8,824 bases of DNA from an uncultured Micavibrio sp. (GCA_937896295.1 CALBME010000067.1:1-8824); one strand, 5' to 3'. Numbered from the stretch's first letter, positions 1 through 6,440 are shown. A program made the numbers and translations. The notes: generated by a model from the letters alone, not told the origin.

Positions 1-1
1 C

Positions 2-1105
2 CCGCTGCGCGAACAGGAAATGCTGGCCGGTGTGGCCGTTGATGCCGTGTTCGACTCCGTGTCTGTGGCCACCACATTCCGTGGCAAGCTGAAGGAAGTG
101 GGCGTTATTTTCTGCTCCATCTCCGAAGCGGTGAAGGAATACCCGGAACTGGTGCAAAAATATATGGGATCGGTGGTGCCGATTTCGGATAACAAACACG
201 CCTGCCTGAACTCCGCCGTGTTTACGGATGGATCGTTCGTTTACATTCCGCCCGGCGTGCGCTGCCCGATGGAACTCTCGACCTATTTCCGCATCAACAC
301 CGCCAAGACGGGACAGTTTGAACGCACGCTCATCATCGCAGACAAGGGGGCGTACGTATCCTATCTCGAAGGTTGCACCGCGCCGATGCGCGATGAAAAC
401 CAGATGCACGCCGCTGTCGTCGAACTGGTCGCGCATGAAGACGCTGAAATCAAATATTCGACCGTCCAGAACTGGTATCCCGGCGATGAAAACGGCGTGG
501 GCGGTATTTACAACTTCGTCACCAAGCGCGGCCTGTGCGAAGGCGCGCGCAGCCGCATTTCATGGACGCAAGTTGAGACCGGATCGGCCATCACCTGGAA
601 ATACCCGTCCTGCATTCTCAAAGGCGATGGATCACAGGGCGAATTTTATTCAGTGGCCGTCACCAACGGACATCAGCAGGCCGATACCGGCACCAAGATG
701 ATCCATCTGGGCAAAAACACGCGCTCGCGCATCATCGCCAAGACCATCAGCGCCGGGAAATCGGACTCGACCTATCGCGGTATGGTTAAAATCATGCCCA
801 AGGCCGCCAAGGCACGGAATTTCACGCAGTGCGATAGCCTTCTGATCGGCGATCTCTGCGGCGCGCACACCGTGCCCTATATCGAAAGCCGCAATGCATC
901 GGCAATGCTGGAACATGAAGCCACCACCAGCAAGATCAACGAAGACCAGTTGTTTTATTGCCAGCAGCGCGGCCTCTCGGAAGAGGAAGCTGTGGCCCTG
1001 ATCGTCAACGGCTTCTGCCGCGAGGTGCTGCAGCACCTGCCGATGGAATTCGCGGTCGAGGCGCAAAAACTGGTCGGCATTTCATTGGAAGGTAGCGTAG
1101 GTTAA
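2..1105 (+). CDS. sufB: Fe-S cluster scaffold SufB, 5' end missing
   Basis: SufB is the core scaffold subunit of the cytosolic SufBC2D complex, on which iron-sulfur clusters are built. The frame is open from base 2, and the residues before the first ATG (20) already read as SufB, so the true start lies upstream of the window. The 367 residues present are about three quarters of the usual 470-500. Family blocks are clear: AGVAVDAVFDSVSVATTF at the beginning, then ACLNSAVFTDGSFVY, MELSTYFRIN, ISWTQVETGSAITWKYPSC, NFTQCDSLLIGD and MEFAVEAQKLVGISLEGSVG at the C-terminus. The cysteine in YPSC (codon at 611) and the one in NFTQC (codon at 830) appear to match the sulfur-accepting Cys254 and Cys405 of the E. 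coli protein; the Glu in HEATTSKI follows. The stop TAA shares its last A with the next ATG (TAATG), so translation is probably coupled to the sufC frame. Identification is near certain. Confidence 0.97.
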   Translation, partial: PLREQEMLAGVAVDAVFDSVSVATTFRGKLKEVGVIFCSISEAVKEYPELVQKYMGSVVPISDNKHACLNSAVFTDGSFVYIPPGVRCPMELSTYFRINTAKTGQFERTLIIADKGAYVSYLEGCTAPMRDENQMHAAVVELVAHEDAEIKYSTVQNWYPGDENGVGGIYNFVTKRGLCEGARSRISWTQVETGSAITWKYPSCILKGDGSQGEFYSVAVTNGHQQADTGTKMIHLGKNTRSRIIAKTISAGKSDSTYRGMVKIMPKAAKARNFTQCDSLLIGDLCGAHTVPYIESRNASAMLEHEATTSKINEDQLFYCQQRGLSEEEAVALIVNGFCREVLQHLPMEFAVEAQKLVGISLEGSVG

Positions 1106-2112
1106 TGGAAAATCTCTTTCTTGCTCTCGGTCTTATCGGCGCCATGTGCTGCGTCGGCATGTTCTGGGCCATTGAACAGGGACGCGTCGACGGCTCGTCG
1201 CGCCTGTATTACATCGTCAATGGTATTGGCGGCTTTCTGATCCTTATTTCGGCTCTGCATGAATATGACGGCGGCGATGCCGGCACCGTGGTGACCGAGG
1301 CCGCGTGGGTCGTCGTCAGCCTGATGGGCATTTACAAGACAATGCGTCCCAAAAGGGAAATCCCAATGCTTGAGATCAATAACCTGCACGCCAGCATCGA
1401 TGGCAAGGACATTCTGAAAGGTATCACGCTGTCCGTGCCCGCGGGGCAGGTGCACGCCATCATGGGCCCGAACGGTTCGGGCAAATCGACATTGTCTTAC
1501 GTGCTTTCGGGCCGCGAGGATTACGAAGTCACCAACGGCTCTATTGAACTGAACGGTAAAAGCCTGATGGACATGCCGCCGGAAGAACGCGCCGCAGCCG
1601 GTATGTTCCTGGCCTTTCAATACCCCATCGAAATTCCCGGCGTGCAGACCACGACGTTTTTGAAAACGGCTTTAAACGCCATCCGCAAAACGCGAGGGCA
1701 GCCGGAACTGGACGCGCTGTCGTTCCTTAAGACGCTTAAGTCCAAGGCCGAAAAACTCGGCGTTTCGGATGAAATGCTCAAAAGGCCGCTGAATGTCGGT
1801 TTTTCGGGCGGCGAGAAAAAGCGTATGGAAATCCTGCAGATGGCTATGCTGGAGCCCAGCTTTGCCGTTCTGGACGAAACCGATTCCGGCCTTGATATCG
1901 ATGCGCTGAAAATCGTCTCCGAAGGCGTCAATGCCCTGCGCGGGCCGGACCGATCCTTCCTCGTCATCACGCATTACCAGCGCCTGCTCGATTACATCGT
2001 GCCGGATGTCGTGCACGTCCTGAGCAAGGGGCGCATCGTCAAATCCGGCGGGCCGGAACTGGCCAAAGAACTGGAATCCACCGGCTATGCCGATATCGTG
2101 GACGCGGCATAA
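1105..2112 (+). CDS. sufC: Membrane domain fused in frame to SufC ATPase
   Basis: SufC is the ABC-type ATPase that drives conformational change in SufBCD during cluster assembly. The 335-residue frame has two parts. Residues 1-87 hold three hydrophobic stretches (about 3-23, 35-52 and 61-79) followed by KTMRPKRE. They resemble the small CBU_0592-type membrane proteins, with YYIVNGIGGFLILIS and WVVVSLMGIYK as the telling blocks. Residues 88-335 form a complete SufC of 248 residues, the same length as E. coli SufC. Counted from Met88 it has Walker A GPNGSGKS (34-41), Q-loop Gln85, signature FSGGE (147-151), Lys152, Walker B ending LDE (Glu171), and His203. Three helices with a basic tail would leave the C-terminus, and so SufC, in the cytosol. 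An internal ATG at 1366 has a good Shine-Dalgarno sequence, so a normal soluble SufC may be made alone or as well. Conventional annotation might start sufC at 1366. SufC identity is certain; the product from 1105 is inferred from the open frame. Confidence 0.93.
   Translation: MENLFLALGLIGAMCCVGMFWAIEQGRVDGSSRLYYIVNGIGGFLILISALHEYDGGDAGTVVTEAAWVVVSLMGIYKTMRPKREIPMLEINNLHASIDGKDILKGITLSVPAGQVHAIMGPNGSGKSTLSYVLSGREDYEVTNGSIELNGKSLMDMPPEERAAAGMFLAFQYPIEIPGVQTTTFLKTALNAIRKTRGQPELDALSFLKTLKSKAEKLGVSDEMLKRPLNVGFSGGEKKRMEILQMAMLEPSFAVLDETDSGLDIDALKIVSEGVNALRGPDRSFLVITHYQRLLDYIVPDVVHVLSKGRIVKSGGPELAKELESTGYADIVDAA
1351..1368 (+). promoter_or_regulatory. Internal ribosome binding site and start for soluble SufC
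   Basis: AAAAGGGAAA at 1351-1360 contains AGGGA seven bases before the ATG at 1366. That ATG begins MLEINN, where SufC proteins normally start, and gives exactly 248 residues. This site is stronger than anything seen at 1105, where the start overlaps the sufB stop. It therefore decides where an ordinary SufC begins, although the upstream frame runs into it without a stop. Whether both starts are used cannot be told from sequence. Confidence 0.7.
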
Positions 2113-3354
2113 ATGATGACGCTGCCAAGCCGCTACCGCCCCGAAACCGCCCACGGGTTCCTTCAGAACCCGACGGACGGCGCGCCGTGGCGTAACGAGG
2201 CGCTGGCGCAGCTGAAAGCCCGCGGCATCCCGACGCCGAAGCTGGAACGCTGGCGCTATACCAACCTGTCCGCGTTTGAAAAAACCGGTGCGGTTCCGGC
2301 CGCAAAACCGGCTTTAAGTTTCAATCCCATCACTCTGCCATGGATGATCCAGAATTCGCGTAAACTGGTTTTCGCCAACGGCTATCTTGTTTTTGGCGAT
2401 GCGCGCCTGACCCTGGCCAGTCATTTTCTTGAGGTGCCGTATGACGCCGCGCCGATGGAAAAATTCAATGACGGCATGCTCTGGGCGCTGAATACGGCCT
2501 TCATGCAGGACGGCCCGTACCTGAACCTGCACGAAGACGCCACGGTTGAAATCATTCATGTCGGCCTTGGCCACGATCATCCGCAACTGGCCAGTCCCCG
2601 GACCGTCATCGAAATCGCGCCCGGCGTGAATGCCACGATCATCGAACGATACGTGGCCGACGGCGCCGCGCCCGTGCATACGAATGCCGCGCTGGAGATC
2701 GAGGTCGCCGCAGGCGCCGCGCTTCAGCACGTCCGCCTGCAGGACGAGGGGTATAGCCGCACCGTCCTGACCTCCACCCATGTGCGTCTGGCCAAGGAAG
2801 CACGGTACGAAAACAGCTTCCTGAATATCGGCGGCGCCCTGTCGCGTCAGGAATTCTGGTTCGAACTGCTGGAAGAAGGTGCGCACGCAGGCGTAAAGGG
2901 CGCGCAGCTCATGGCCGGCCGCCAGCATATGGATACCACCGTCCTGATCGAACATGCGGCCCCCAGCTGCACGTCGAACCAGACCATTCGCAACGTTCTG
3001 GCGGGTGAGGCGGTGGGCGTGTTTCAGGGCAAGGTTCACGTCCATCAGGTGGCGCAGAAAACCGATGGCTATCAGCTGTGCAATACGGTCATGCTGTCGG
3101 ACCGTGCCAGTATGAACACGAAACCCGAGCTTGAAATTTACGCCGACGACGTCAAATGCAGCCACGGCACCACGACGGGCGCGCTGGACGATACGCCGCT
3201 TTTTTACCTGCGCTCGCGCGGCATTCCGGAGTCTGAAGCGCGCCGCATGATGCTGACAGCCTTTATCGGCGACCTGTTCGACTCCCTTGATGACAATATC
3301 CGCGCGGCTTTGCATGCCCGTACCGATCAATGGCTTGACCATGGAATCATTTAA
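2113..3354 (+). CDS. sufD: Fe-S cluster assembly protein SufD
   Basis: SufD pairs with SufB and two SufC in the cytosolic scaffold complex and is needed for iron entry. This 413-residue protein has the family's layout. The N-terminal helical region carries LERWRYTNLSAF (about 44-55). A long beta-helix core follows. The C-terminal block runs FQGKVHVHQVAQKTDGYQ (305-321), LSDRASMNTKPELEIYADDV, then KCSHGTTTGALDD with Cys349 and His351 (the latter likely E. coli His360), and FYLRSRGIPESEARRM. Length is close to the usual 420. The start abuts the sufC stop (TAAATGATG); either of two adjacent ATGs (2113 or 2116) could be used, and no strong Shine-Dalgarno sequence is visible, which suggests translational coupling. 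The 3' end overlaps the start of sufS by 14 bases in another frame. Identification is firm. Confidence 0.96.
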   Translation: MMTLPSRYRPETAHGFLQNPTDGAPWRNEALAQLKARGIPTPKLERWRYTNLSAFEKTGAVPAAKPALSFNPITLPWMIQNSRKLVFANGYLVFGDARLTLASHFLEVPYDAAPMEKFNDGMLWALNTAFMQDGPYLNLHEDATVEIIHVGLGHDHPQLASPRTVIEIAPGVNATIIERYVADGAAPVHTNAALEIEVAAGAALQHVRLQDEGYSRTVLTSTHVRLAKEARYENSFLNIGGALSRQEFWFELLEEGAHAGVKGAQLMAGRQHMDTTVLIEHAAPSCTSNQTIRNVLAGEAVGVFQGKVHVHQVAQKTDGYQLCNTVMLSDRASMNTKPELEIYADDVKCSHGTTTGALDDTPLFYLRSRGIPESEARRMMLTAFIGDLFDSLDDNIRAALHARTDQWLDHGII

Positions 3355-4537
3355 CCGCCGCACCGATTTTCCCGCGCTTGCAGGCAATAACCTCGCCTTC
3401 CTCGACACGGCTGCCAGCGCCCAGAAACCGCGCCCGGTGGTCGATGCCATGCTGGCAGTGATGGAGGGGCACTACGCCAACATCCACCGCGGCCTTTATA
3501 AATATTCCAACCAGACCACGGCGGCGTTCGAGGCCGCGCGCGGCAAGGTTGCCCGCTTCATCGGGGGCAGGGAAACGGAAGTCGTCTTCACCCGCAACAC
3601 GACCGAAGGCATCAACCTGGTCGCGCAGTCCTGGGGTCGCGCCCATCTTGCGGCAGGCGACGAAGTCATCCTGACCGAAATGGAACATCACGCCAATCTC
3701 GTACCGTGGCGTCTTCTGGCCGATCAGATCGGCATCGTGGTGAAGTATATTCCCGTGAAAGACGGCGCGCTGGATCTCTCGGCCATTCCCTTCACGGAAA
3801 AAACCAAATTCGTATCGTTCACGCATATTTCCAACGCACTGGGCACGATCAACCCGGCCAAGGATATCGTCGCCCGCGTGCGCGCCTTCAATCCGGACAT
3901 CAAAGTCCTGATCGACGGTTCGCAGTCCGTCCCGCATATGAAGGTCGATATGCGTGATATCGGCGCTGACTTTTTCGTATGGACCGGGCACAAGCTGTAC
4001 GGTCCCACCGGTATTGGCGTGCTCTGGGGCAGGGAAGACCTGCTCAACGCCATGCCCCCGTATCAGGGCGGCGGTGACATGATTGAAACCGTTGCGTTCG
4101 ACATCGTGACTTACAAAAACGCGCCCGCGCGGTTCGAGGCCGGCACGCCCGCCATCGTCGAGGCGATCGGGCTGGGTGCGGCCATCGATTACATCACACA
4201 GATCGGCTGGCAGGACATCGCCAGCCATGAAAAGGCGCTGTCCGACACCTTGTACAAACGTCTGGCCGCGCGCAGCGATATCCGTGTCCTAAGCCCCGCG
4301 AAAGACCGTGCCGGCATCGTGTCTTTCGTGCCGCTGCAGGGCGATACGGCGGACGTCGCCATGATCCTCGATCAGTGTGACGTTGCCGTGCGCGTCGGTC
4401 ATCACTGCTGCCAGCCGCTGATGGGCGTGCTGGGCGTGCGCGGCACGGTGCGCGCCTCGCTGGGGCTGTACAGCACGCCGGATGATATCAACGCATTGGA
4501 GGAAGGCTTGAACAAAGCCTCGAAGCTGCTGGGATGA
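3341..4537 (+). CDS. sufS: Cysteine desulfurase SufS (group II)
   Basis: SufS is a PLP-dependent enzyme that removes sulfur from L-cysteine, giving alanine and an enzyme-bound persulfide that feeds SufB. The frame is open from 3287, but the ATG at 3341 gives MESFNRRTDFPALAG, matching where SufS proteins begin, and 398 residues, close to the usual 406. Visible motifs are LDTAASAQKP (21-30), IHRGLYKYS, FTRNTTEGINLVA, the PLP-stacking histidine in EMEHHANLVPW, the PLP lysine Lys218 in TGHKLYGPTGIGVLW, and the catalytic cysteine Cys356 in RVGHHCCQPLM. A second cysteine, Cys357, sits directly after it. Group II enzymes normally need a partner such as SufE or SufU; none is in this window. The gene begins inside the sufD 3' end and finishes with an ATGA overlap into the next gene, so both junctions look translationally coupled. 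Confidence 0.96.
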   Translation: MESFNRRTDFPALAGNNLAFLDTAASAQKPRPVVDAMLAVMEGHYANIHRGLYKYSNQTTAAFEAARGKVARFIGGRETEVVFTRNTTEGINLVAQSWGRAHLAAGDEVILTEMEHHANLVPWRLLADQIGIVVKYIPVKDGALDLSAIPFTEKTKFVSFTHISNALGTINPAKDIVARVRAFNPDIKVLIDGSQSVPHMKVDMRDIGADFFVWTGHKLYGPTGIGVLWGREDLLNAMPPYQGGGDMIETVAFDIVTYKNAPARFEAGTPAIVEAIGLGAAIDYITQIGWQDIASHEKALSDTLYKRLAARSDIRVLSPAKDRAGIVSFVPLQGDTADVAMILDQCDVAVRVGHHCCQPLMGVLGVRGTVRASLGLYSTPDDINALEEGLNKASKLLG

Positions 4538-4941
4538 GAGAACCGATCGCCGACAAGGAAATGGTCCAGAACGCACTGGGCGACCAGTACGACCCGTTGT
4601 CCGAACCGCCTTTTACCAAGCACACCGACCATCCCGTATGGTCCCACATCCGCGCGGCGCTGTGCGACGTGTACGACCCCGAAATTCCGGTCAGCATCTA
4701 CGAACTGGGCCTGATGTATGACATCCGGATCACCGAGGCTGACGGCGTGATCGATGTTGCCGTCTCCATGACCCTGACCAGTCCCAACTGCCCGGTGGCA
4801 CAGGACATGCCGGGTATGGTCCAGGGCGCGATCATGCCTATATCAGGCATAGGCGAGGTGACGGTCGATATCACCTTTGACCCGCCATGGGACAAAAGCT
4901 TCATGTCGGAAGTCGCCAAGCTGCAACTGAATATGTTTTAA
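4534..4941 (+). CDS. sufT: SufT-like DUF59/MIP18 Fe-S maturation protein
   Basis: This 135-residue protein belongs to the DUF59 (MIP18, PaaD-like) family, of which SufT members assist Fe-S protein maturation; the exact step is not settled. Residues 1-33 are a variable, polar N-terminal extension. The domain starts near HPVWSHIRAALCDVYDPEIPVSIYELGLMY (34-62), where DPEIPV is the hallmark, continues through MTLTSPNCPVAQDMP with the conserved Cys86, and ends DPPWDKSFMSEVAKLQLNMF, the typical SUF-linked C-terminus. The start overlaps the sufS stop in an ATGA; a second possible start is Met10 (4561). Genes of this kind sit after sufS in many alphaproteobacterial SUF operons, which supports the call. 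It could be listed simply as a 'SUF system Fe-S cluster assembly protein'. Confidence 0.92.
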   Translation: MREPIADKEMVQNALGDQYDPLSEPPFTKHTDHPVWSHIRAALCDVYDPEIPVSIYELGLMYDIRITEADGVIDVAVSMTLTSPNCPVAQDMPGMVQGAIMPISGIGEVTVDITFDPPWDKSFMSEVAKLQLNMF

Positions 4942-4944
4942 TGG

Positions 4945-5289
4945 ATGATCATGAAACCGCTTTTGACCATATCAGACGAGGCCGCCGCCTTTCTGGCCCC
5001 CAAGCTGGACGGGTATGCAGGCGTGCGCGTATCGGTCAATAAAAAGGGCTGCGCGGGGGGCGAATACGAATTCACGCCCGTAAAAACATCCGACATCACG
5101 CCTGACCTCGACGTTTCGGAAGCGGCGGGTATCAAAATCTTCTTCCCGAAAATCATGCTGCTGGCGCTGATCGGGTCCGAACTTGTCCTGCATAAGGACC
5201 AGTTCAACACGCGGCTGGACTTCAAAAACCCGAATGAACTCTCGCGCTGCGGCTGCGGCGAAAGCGTGCAGCTGCCGCACGCACACTGA
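4945..5289 (+). CDS. sufA: A-type Fe-S carrier (SufA/IscA/HesB family)
   Basis: A-type carriers bind a cluster or iron and pass it to target proteins in the cytosol. The 114-residue protein has the family's three cysteines: Cys36 in KKGCAGGEYEF, and Cys102 and Cys104 in RCGCGES near the C-terminus. FKNPNELSRCGCGE matches the usual C-terminal block, and ISDEAAAFL near the N-terminus matches the family's opening. Starts at 4945 and 4951 (two residues shorter) are both possible; the gene begins three bases after the sufT stop with little Shine-Dalgarno signal. It is the last gene of the SUF operon and is followed by a strong terminator. Sequence alone does not separate SufA from IscA or ErpA; the name rests on operon position. 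Confidence 0.92.
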   Translation: MIMKPLLTISDEAAAFLAPKLDGYAGVRVSVNKKGCAGGEYEFTPVKTSDITPDLDVSEAAGIKIFFPKIMLLALIGSELVLHKDQFNTRLDFKNPNELSRCGCGESVQLPHAH

Positions 5290-5324
5290 ATTGGCTCGTA
5301 CTGAATTGTGAATACGCAAAACAA

Positions 5325-5351
5325 AACGGCCCCGAAAGGGGCCGTTGTTTT
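5325..5351. terminator. Bidirectional rho-independent terminator
   Basis: A perfect 9-bp stem (5325-5333 with 5338-5346, AACGGCCCC pairing with GGGGCCGTT) encloses a GAAA tetraloop. On the plus strand GTTTT follows, ending the SUF operon 36 bases after the last stop. On the minus strand the same stem is followed by TTGTTTTG, and it lies 20 bases past the stop of the facing small gene, so it can serve both convergent units. Confidence 0.9.
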
Positions 5352-5365
5352 AATGTCAGCGATGT

Positions 5366-5569
5366 TTAGTTGGCAACCAGCGCCGTGCCCGAAGCCGCCT
5401 TTTTCGCGGAGGGAAGCGTGCTGCGGTCCAGCTTGCCAGCCGCTTCAAGGCGGCGCATTTCATCCGAATAACGCGCGGCTTCGCCGTTCGACATTTCCGT
5501 GCTGTTCAGGCCGAACACATGGGCGATATCGCCACGGCTGAACTCGGCTTCTTTGACGTTGTTGCACAT
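5366..5569 (-). CDS. Small hypothetical protein, 67 residues
   Basis: I do not recognise this protein. The likely start is the ATG at 5569, preceded by a good Shine-Dalgarno sequence (GAGGG, nine bases upstream), giving MCNNVKEAEF. A longer reading from 5629 would start inside a terminator hairpin and is not believable. The protein is soluble-looking, with no membrane segment or signal peptide. Its centre (SNGEAARYSDEMRRLEAAGK) is probably helical and charged; the C-terminal 20 residues are rich in Ser, Ala and Lys and probably flexible. It has only two methionines beyond the start and one cysteine (Cys2). Terminators lie on both sides, so it is a single-gene unit or depends on readthrough from the gene upstream. 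The strong ribosome binding site and clean stop before a terminator argue that it is real. Confidence 0.6.
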   Translation of the reverse strand: MCNNVKEAEFSRGDIAHVFGLNSTEMSNGEAARYSDEMRRLEAAGKLDRSTLPSAKKAASGTALVAN

Positions 5570-5608
5570 GATCTTATTCCCTCGTTCTGTTTTCTTGTTT
5601 TTGTGGTC

Positions 5609-5636
5609 TTGAAAGAAAACGGCCCGCATGGGGCCG
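5609..5636 (-). terminator. Rho-independent terminator, minus strand
   Basis: Read on the minus strand, CGGCCC pairs with GGGCCG (5631-5636 with 5620-5625) around a five-base loop, and TTTTCTTTC follows directly. It lies 24 bases after the stop of the small gene at 5661-5831 and just upstream of the next small gene. Only about 50 bases separate it from that gene's ATG. Confidence 0.8.
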
Positions 5637-5660
5637 CTGCTTGATATCTAAATTTGAAAA

Positions 5661-5831
5661 TTACGACGGGCGGAAAGCGCCGAAGGAATTTTTGCTGACC
5701 GGTGCAACAGGGGCGTTGCCGTTGGCAGCTTCCATGGTTGCCAGGCGATCGTGACGGTCGGACCAGCCACGGGCGTTGCCCTGGGTTTCCAGGGTCTCAT
5801 CAGCTGCAATGCTCAGTTTCGTGTTCATCAT
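5661..5831 (-). CDS. Small hypothetical protein, about 56 residues
   Basis: I do not recognise this protein. From the paired ATGs at 5831 and 5828 it reads MMNTKLSIAADETLETQGNA and onward for 55-56 residues, ending SFGAFRPS. The frame is open back to a GTG at 5885, and a GAGGGAG sequence lies 28 bases before the ATG, too far to serve it, so the start is uncertain. There is no membrane segment or signal peptide. The centre (ARGWSDRHDRLATMEAA) is polar and probably helical, loosely like ARYSDEMRRLEAA in the neighbouring small protein; the C-terminal third is rich in Ala, Pro and Asn. A terminator follows 24 bases after the stop. It may be cotranscribed with the 181-residue gene upstream, whose stop is 59 bases away. 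Whether it is a real gene rests on that terminator and on its clean isolation from other frames. Confidence 0.5.
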   Translation of the reverse strand: MMNTKLSIAADETLETQGNARGWSDRHDRLATMEAANGNAPVAPVSKNSFGAFRPS

Positions 5832-5890
5832 CTTTTTGTCGTCGGTCTTGGTCGACGCTCCCTCAGTAATAAGCCGTAAATACACACTTT

Positions 5891-6436
5891 TTACTCAAGC
5901 CCTTGGGATTTCATGTCCTCTTGATGAGCTTTATACAAACTAAGGTAGCCCATGGCCGCAAACTCGTCAACTATTTCCGATAATCCATTAACCTTGGAAA
6001 TCTCATAAACAACAACGGTTTGAGTCATCAGGACGTCCTTGTCCTTGGCTAGCATGGTCGTCACATACTGGTCCTTGGGCGTAAAAAGGGCGGATTTCGG
6101 GGTTTTCAGGCCCGGAATAGTCTCCTGCTGCGCCCGGCGCAGGGCCCCTGCAAGATGAATGACGGCCCGCATGCCGGGCATGGACTGCCCCGCGGGGGTG
6201 GATATGTAAGCCATTGATTCTGCTGCGACATAACCGATATCGGTTTTATTGCGCAAAACATGCATTTTGATGCCGTTCTGGGCGGCAAAGTTCAAAAGTT
6301 GCGCGCCCGTCGCGGAATTGTTCAAAAGTTGCGTGGCGGCGTCCAGAATCGCCTGTTCATTTTCGTGGATAAGTGTGCCGCTGCTCGCGCCGCCGCCAAA
6401 TCTTAACCCCTTGTTAAGTTTCGAGAGTAAATCCAT
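5891..6436 (-). CDS. Hypothetical protein, possible inactive metallopeptidase-like fold
   Basis: This 181-residue protein is unrecognised by name. It has no signal peptide or membrane segment. After a short N-terminal region (1-22) comes a helix with a repeated QLLN (36-39 and 46-49), then AAQNGIKMHV (51-60), DIGYVAAESMAYIS (66-79), a helix VIHLAGALRRAQQE (92-105), FTPKDQY and a final helical region. This order resembles, from memory, small DUF6782-type zinc peptidases, which run 'GI..., GYY..., I.L, LAHELRHAWQ, EADA'. Here the HELRH position reads GALRR (97-101) and the EAD position reads KDK, so metal binding would be lost. That relation is inference. The gene begins four bases after the stop of the 202-residue gene, so the two are probably cotranscribed. 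AGGA lies 13 bases before the ATG, a long spacing. Base composition is lower in GC than the suf genes. Confidence 0.75.
   Translation of the reverse strand: MDLLSKLNKGLRFGGGASSGTLIHENEQAILDAATQLLNNSATGAQLLNFAAQNGIKMHVLRNKTDIGYVAAESMAYISTPAGQSMPGMRAVIHLAGALRRAQQETIPGLKTPKSALFTPKDQYVTTMLAKDKDVLMTQTVVVYEISKVNGLSEIVDEFAAMGYLSLYKAHQEDMKSQGLE
6290..6333. repeat. 14-base direct repeat, 30-base period, inside a gene
   Basis: GTTCAAAAGTTGCG occurs at 6290-6303 and again at 6320-6333. The 30-base period keeps the frame, so the minus-strand protein repeats QLLN at ten-residue spacing. It could be a small internal duplication or a consequence of a repeated helix pattern with shared codons. Confidence 0.6.
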
Positions 6437-6440
6437 CGGT

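Noticed and set aside
2314..3450. Long minus-strand frames opposite sufD and sufS
   Set aside because: They have shadow-like composition (rich in His, Arg and Gly), lack family motifs, and lie opposite well-identified genes.
4834..4852. Inverted repeat ATGCCT...AGGCAT inside sufT
   Set aside because: The stem is short and sits within conserved coding sequence, with no U-tract. Probably chance.
5290..5541. Plus-strand frame of 77 residues starting at 5308
   Set aside because: It runs through the terminator and the antisense of the 67-residue gene. It has no Shine-Dalgarno sequence and its composition is Cys/Pro/Arg-rich, as in shadows.
5366..5629. 87-residue version of the small minus-strand protein
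   Set aside because: Its start codon lies in the loop of the terminator hairpin at 5620-5636. The ATG at 5569 has a proper Shine-Dalgarno sequence.
5832..5898. Promoter for the 56-residue small gene (TTGAGT and later TATTAC-like hexamers)
   Set aside because: No pair of elements has a spacing near 17 bases, so I cannot support a promoter.
6232..6245. AACCGATATCGGTT, a perfect 14-base palindrome that could be an operator
   Set aside because: It lies inside a coding region encoding TDIGY, and a palindrome this long is expected about once in two windows of this size by chance.
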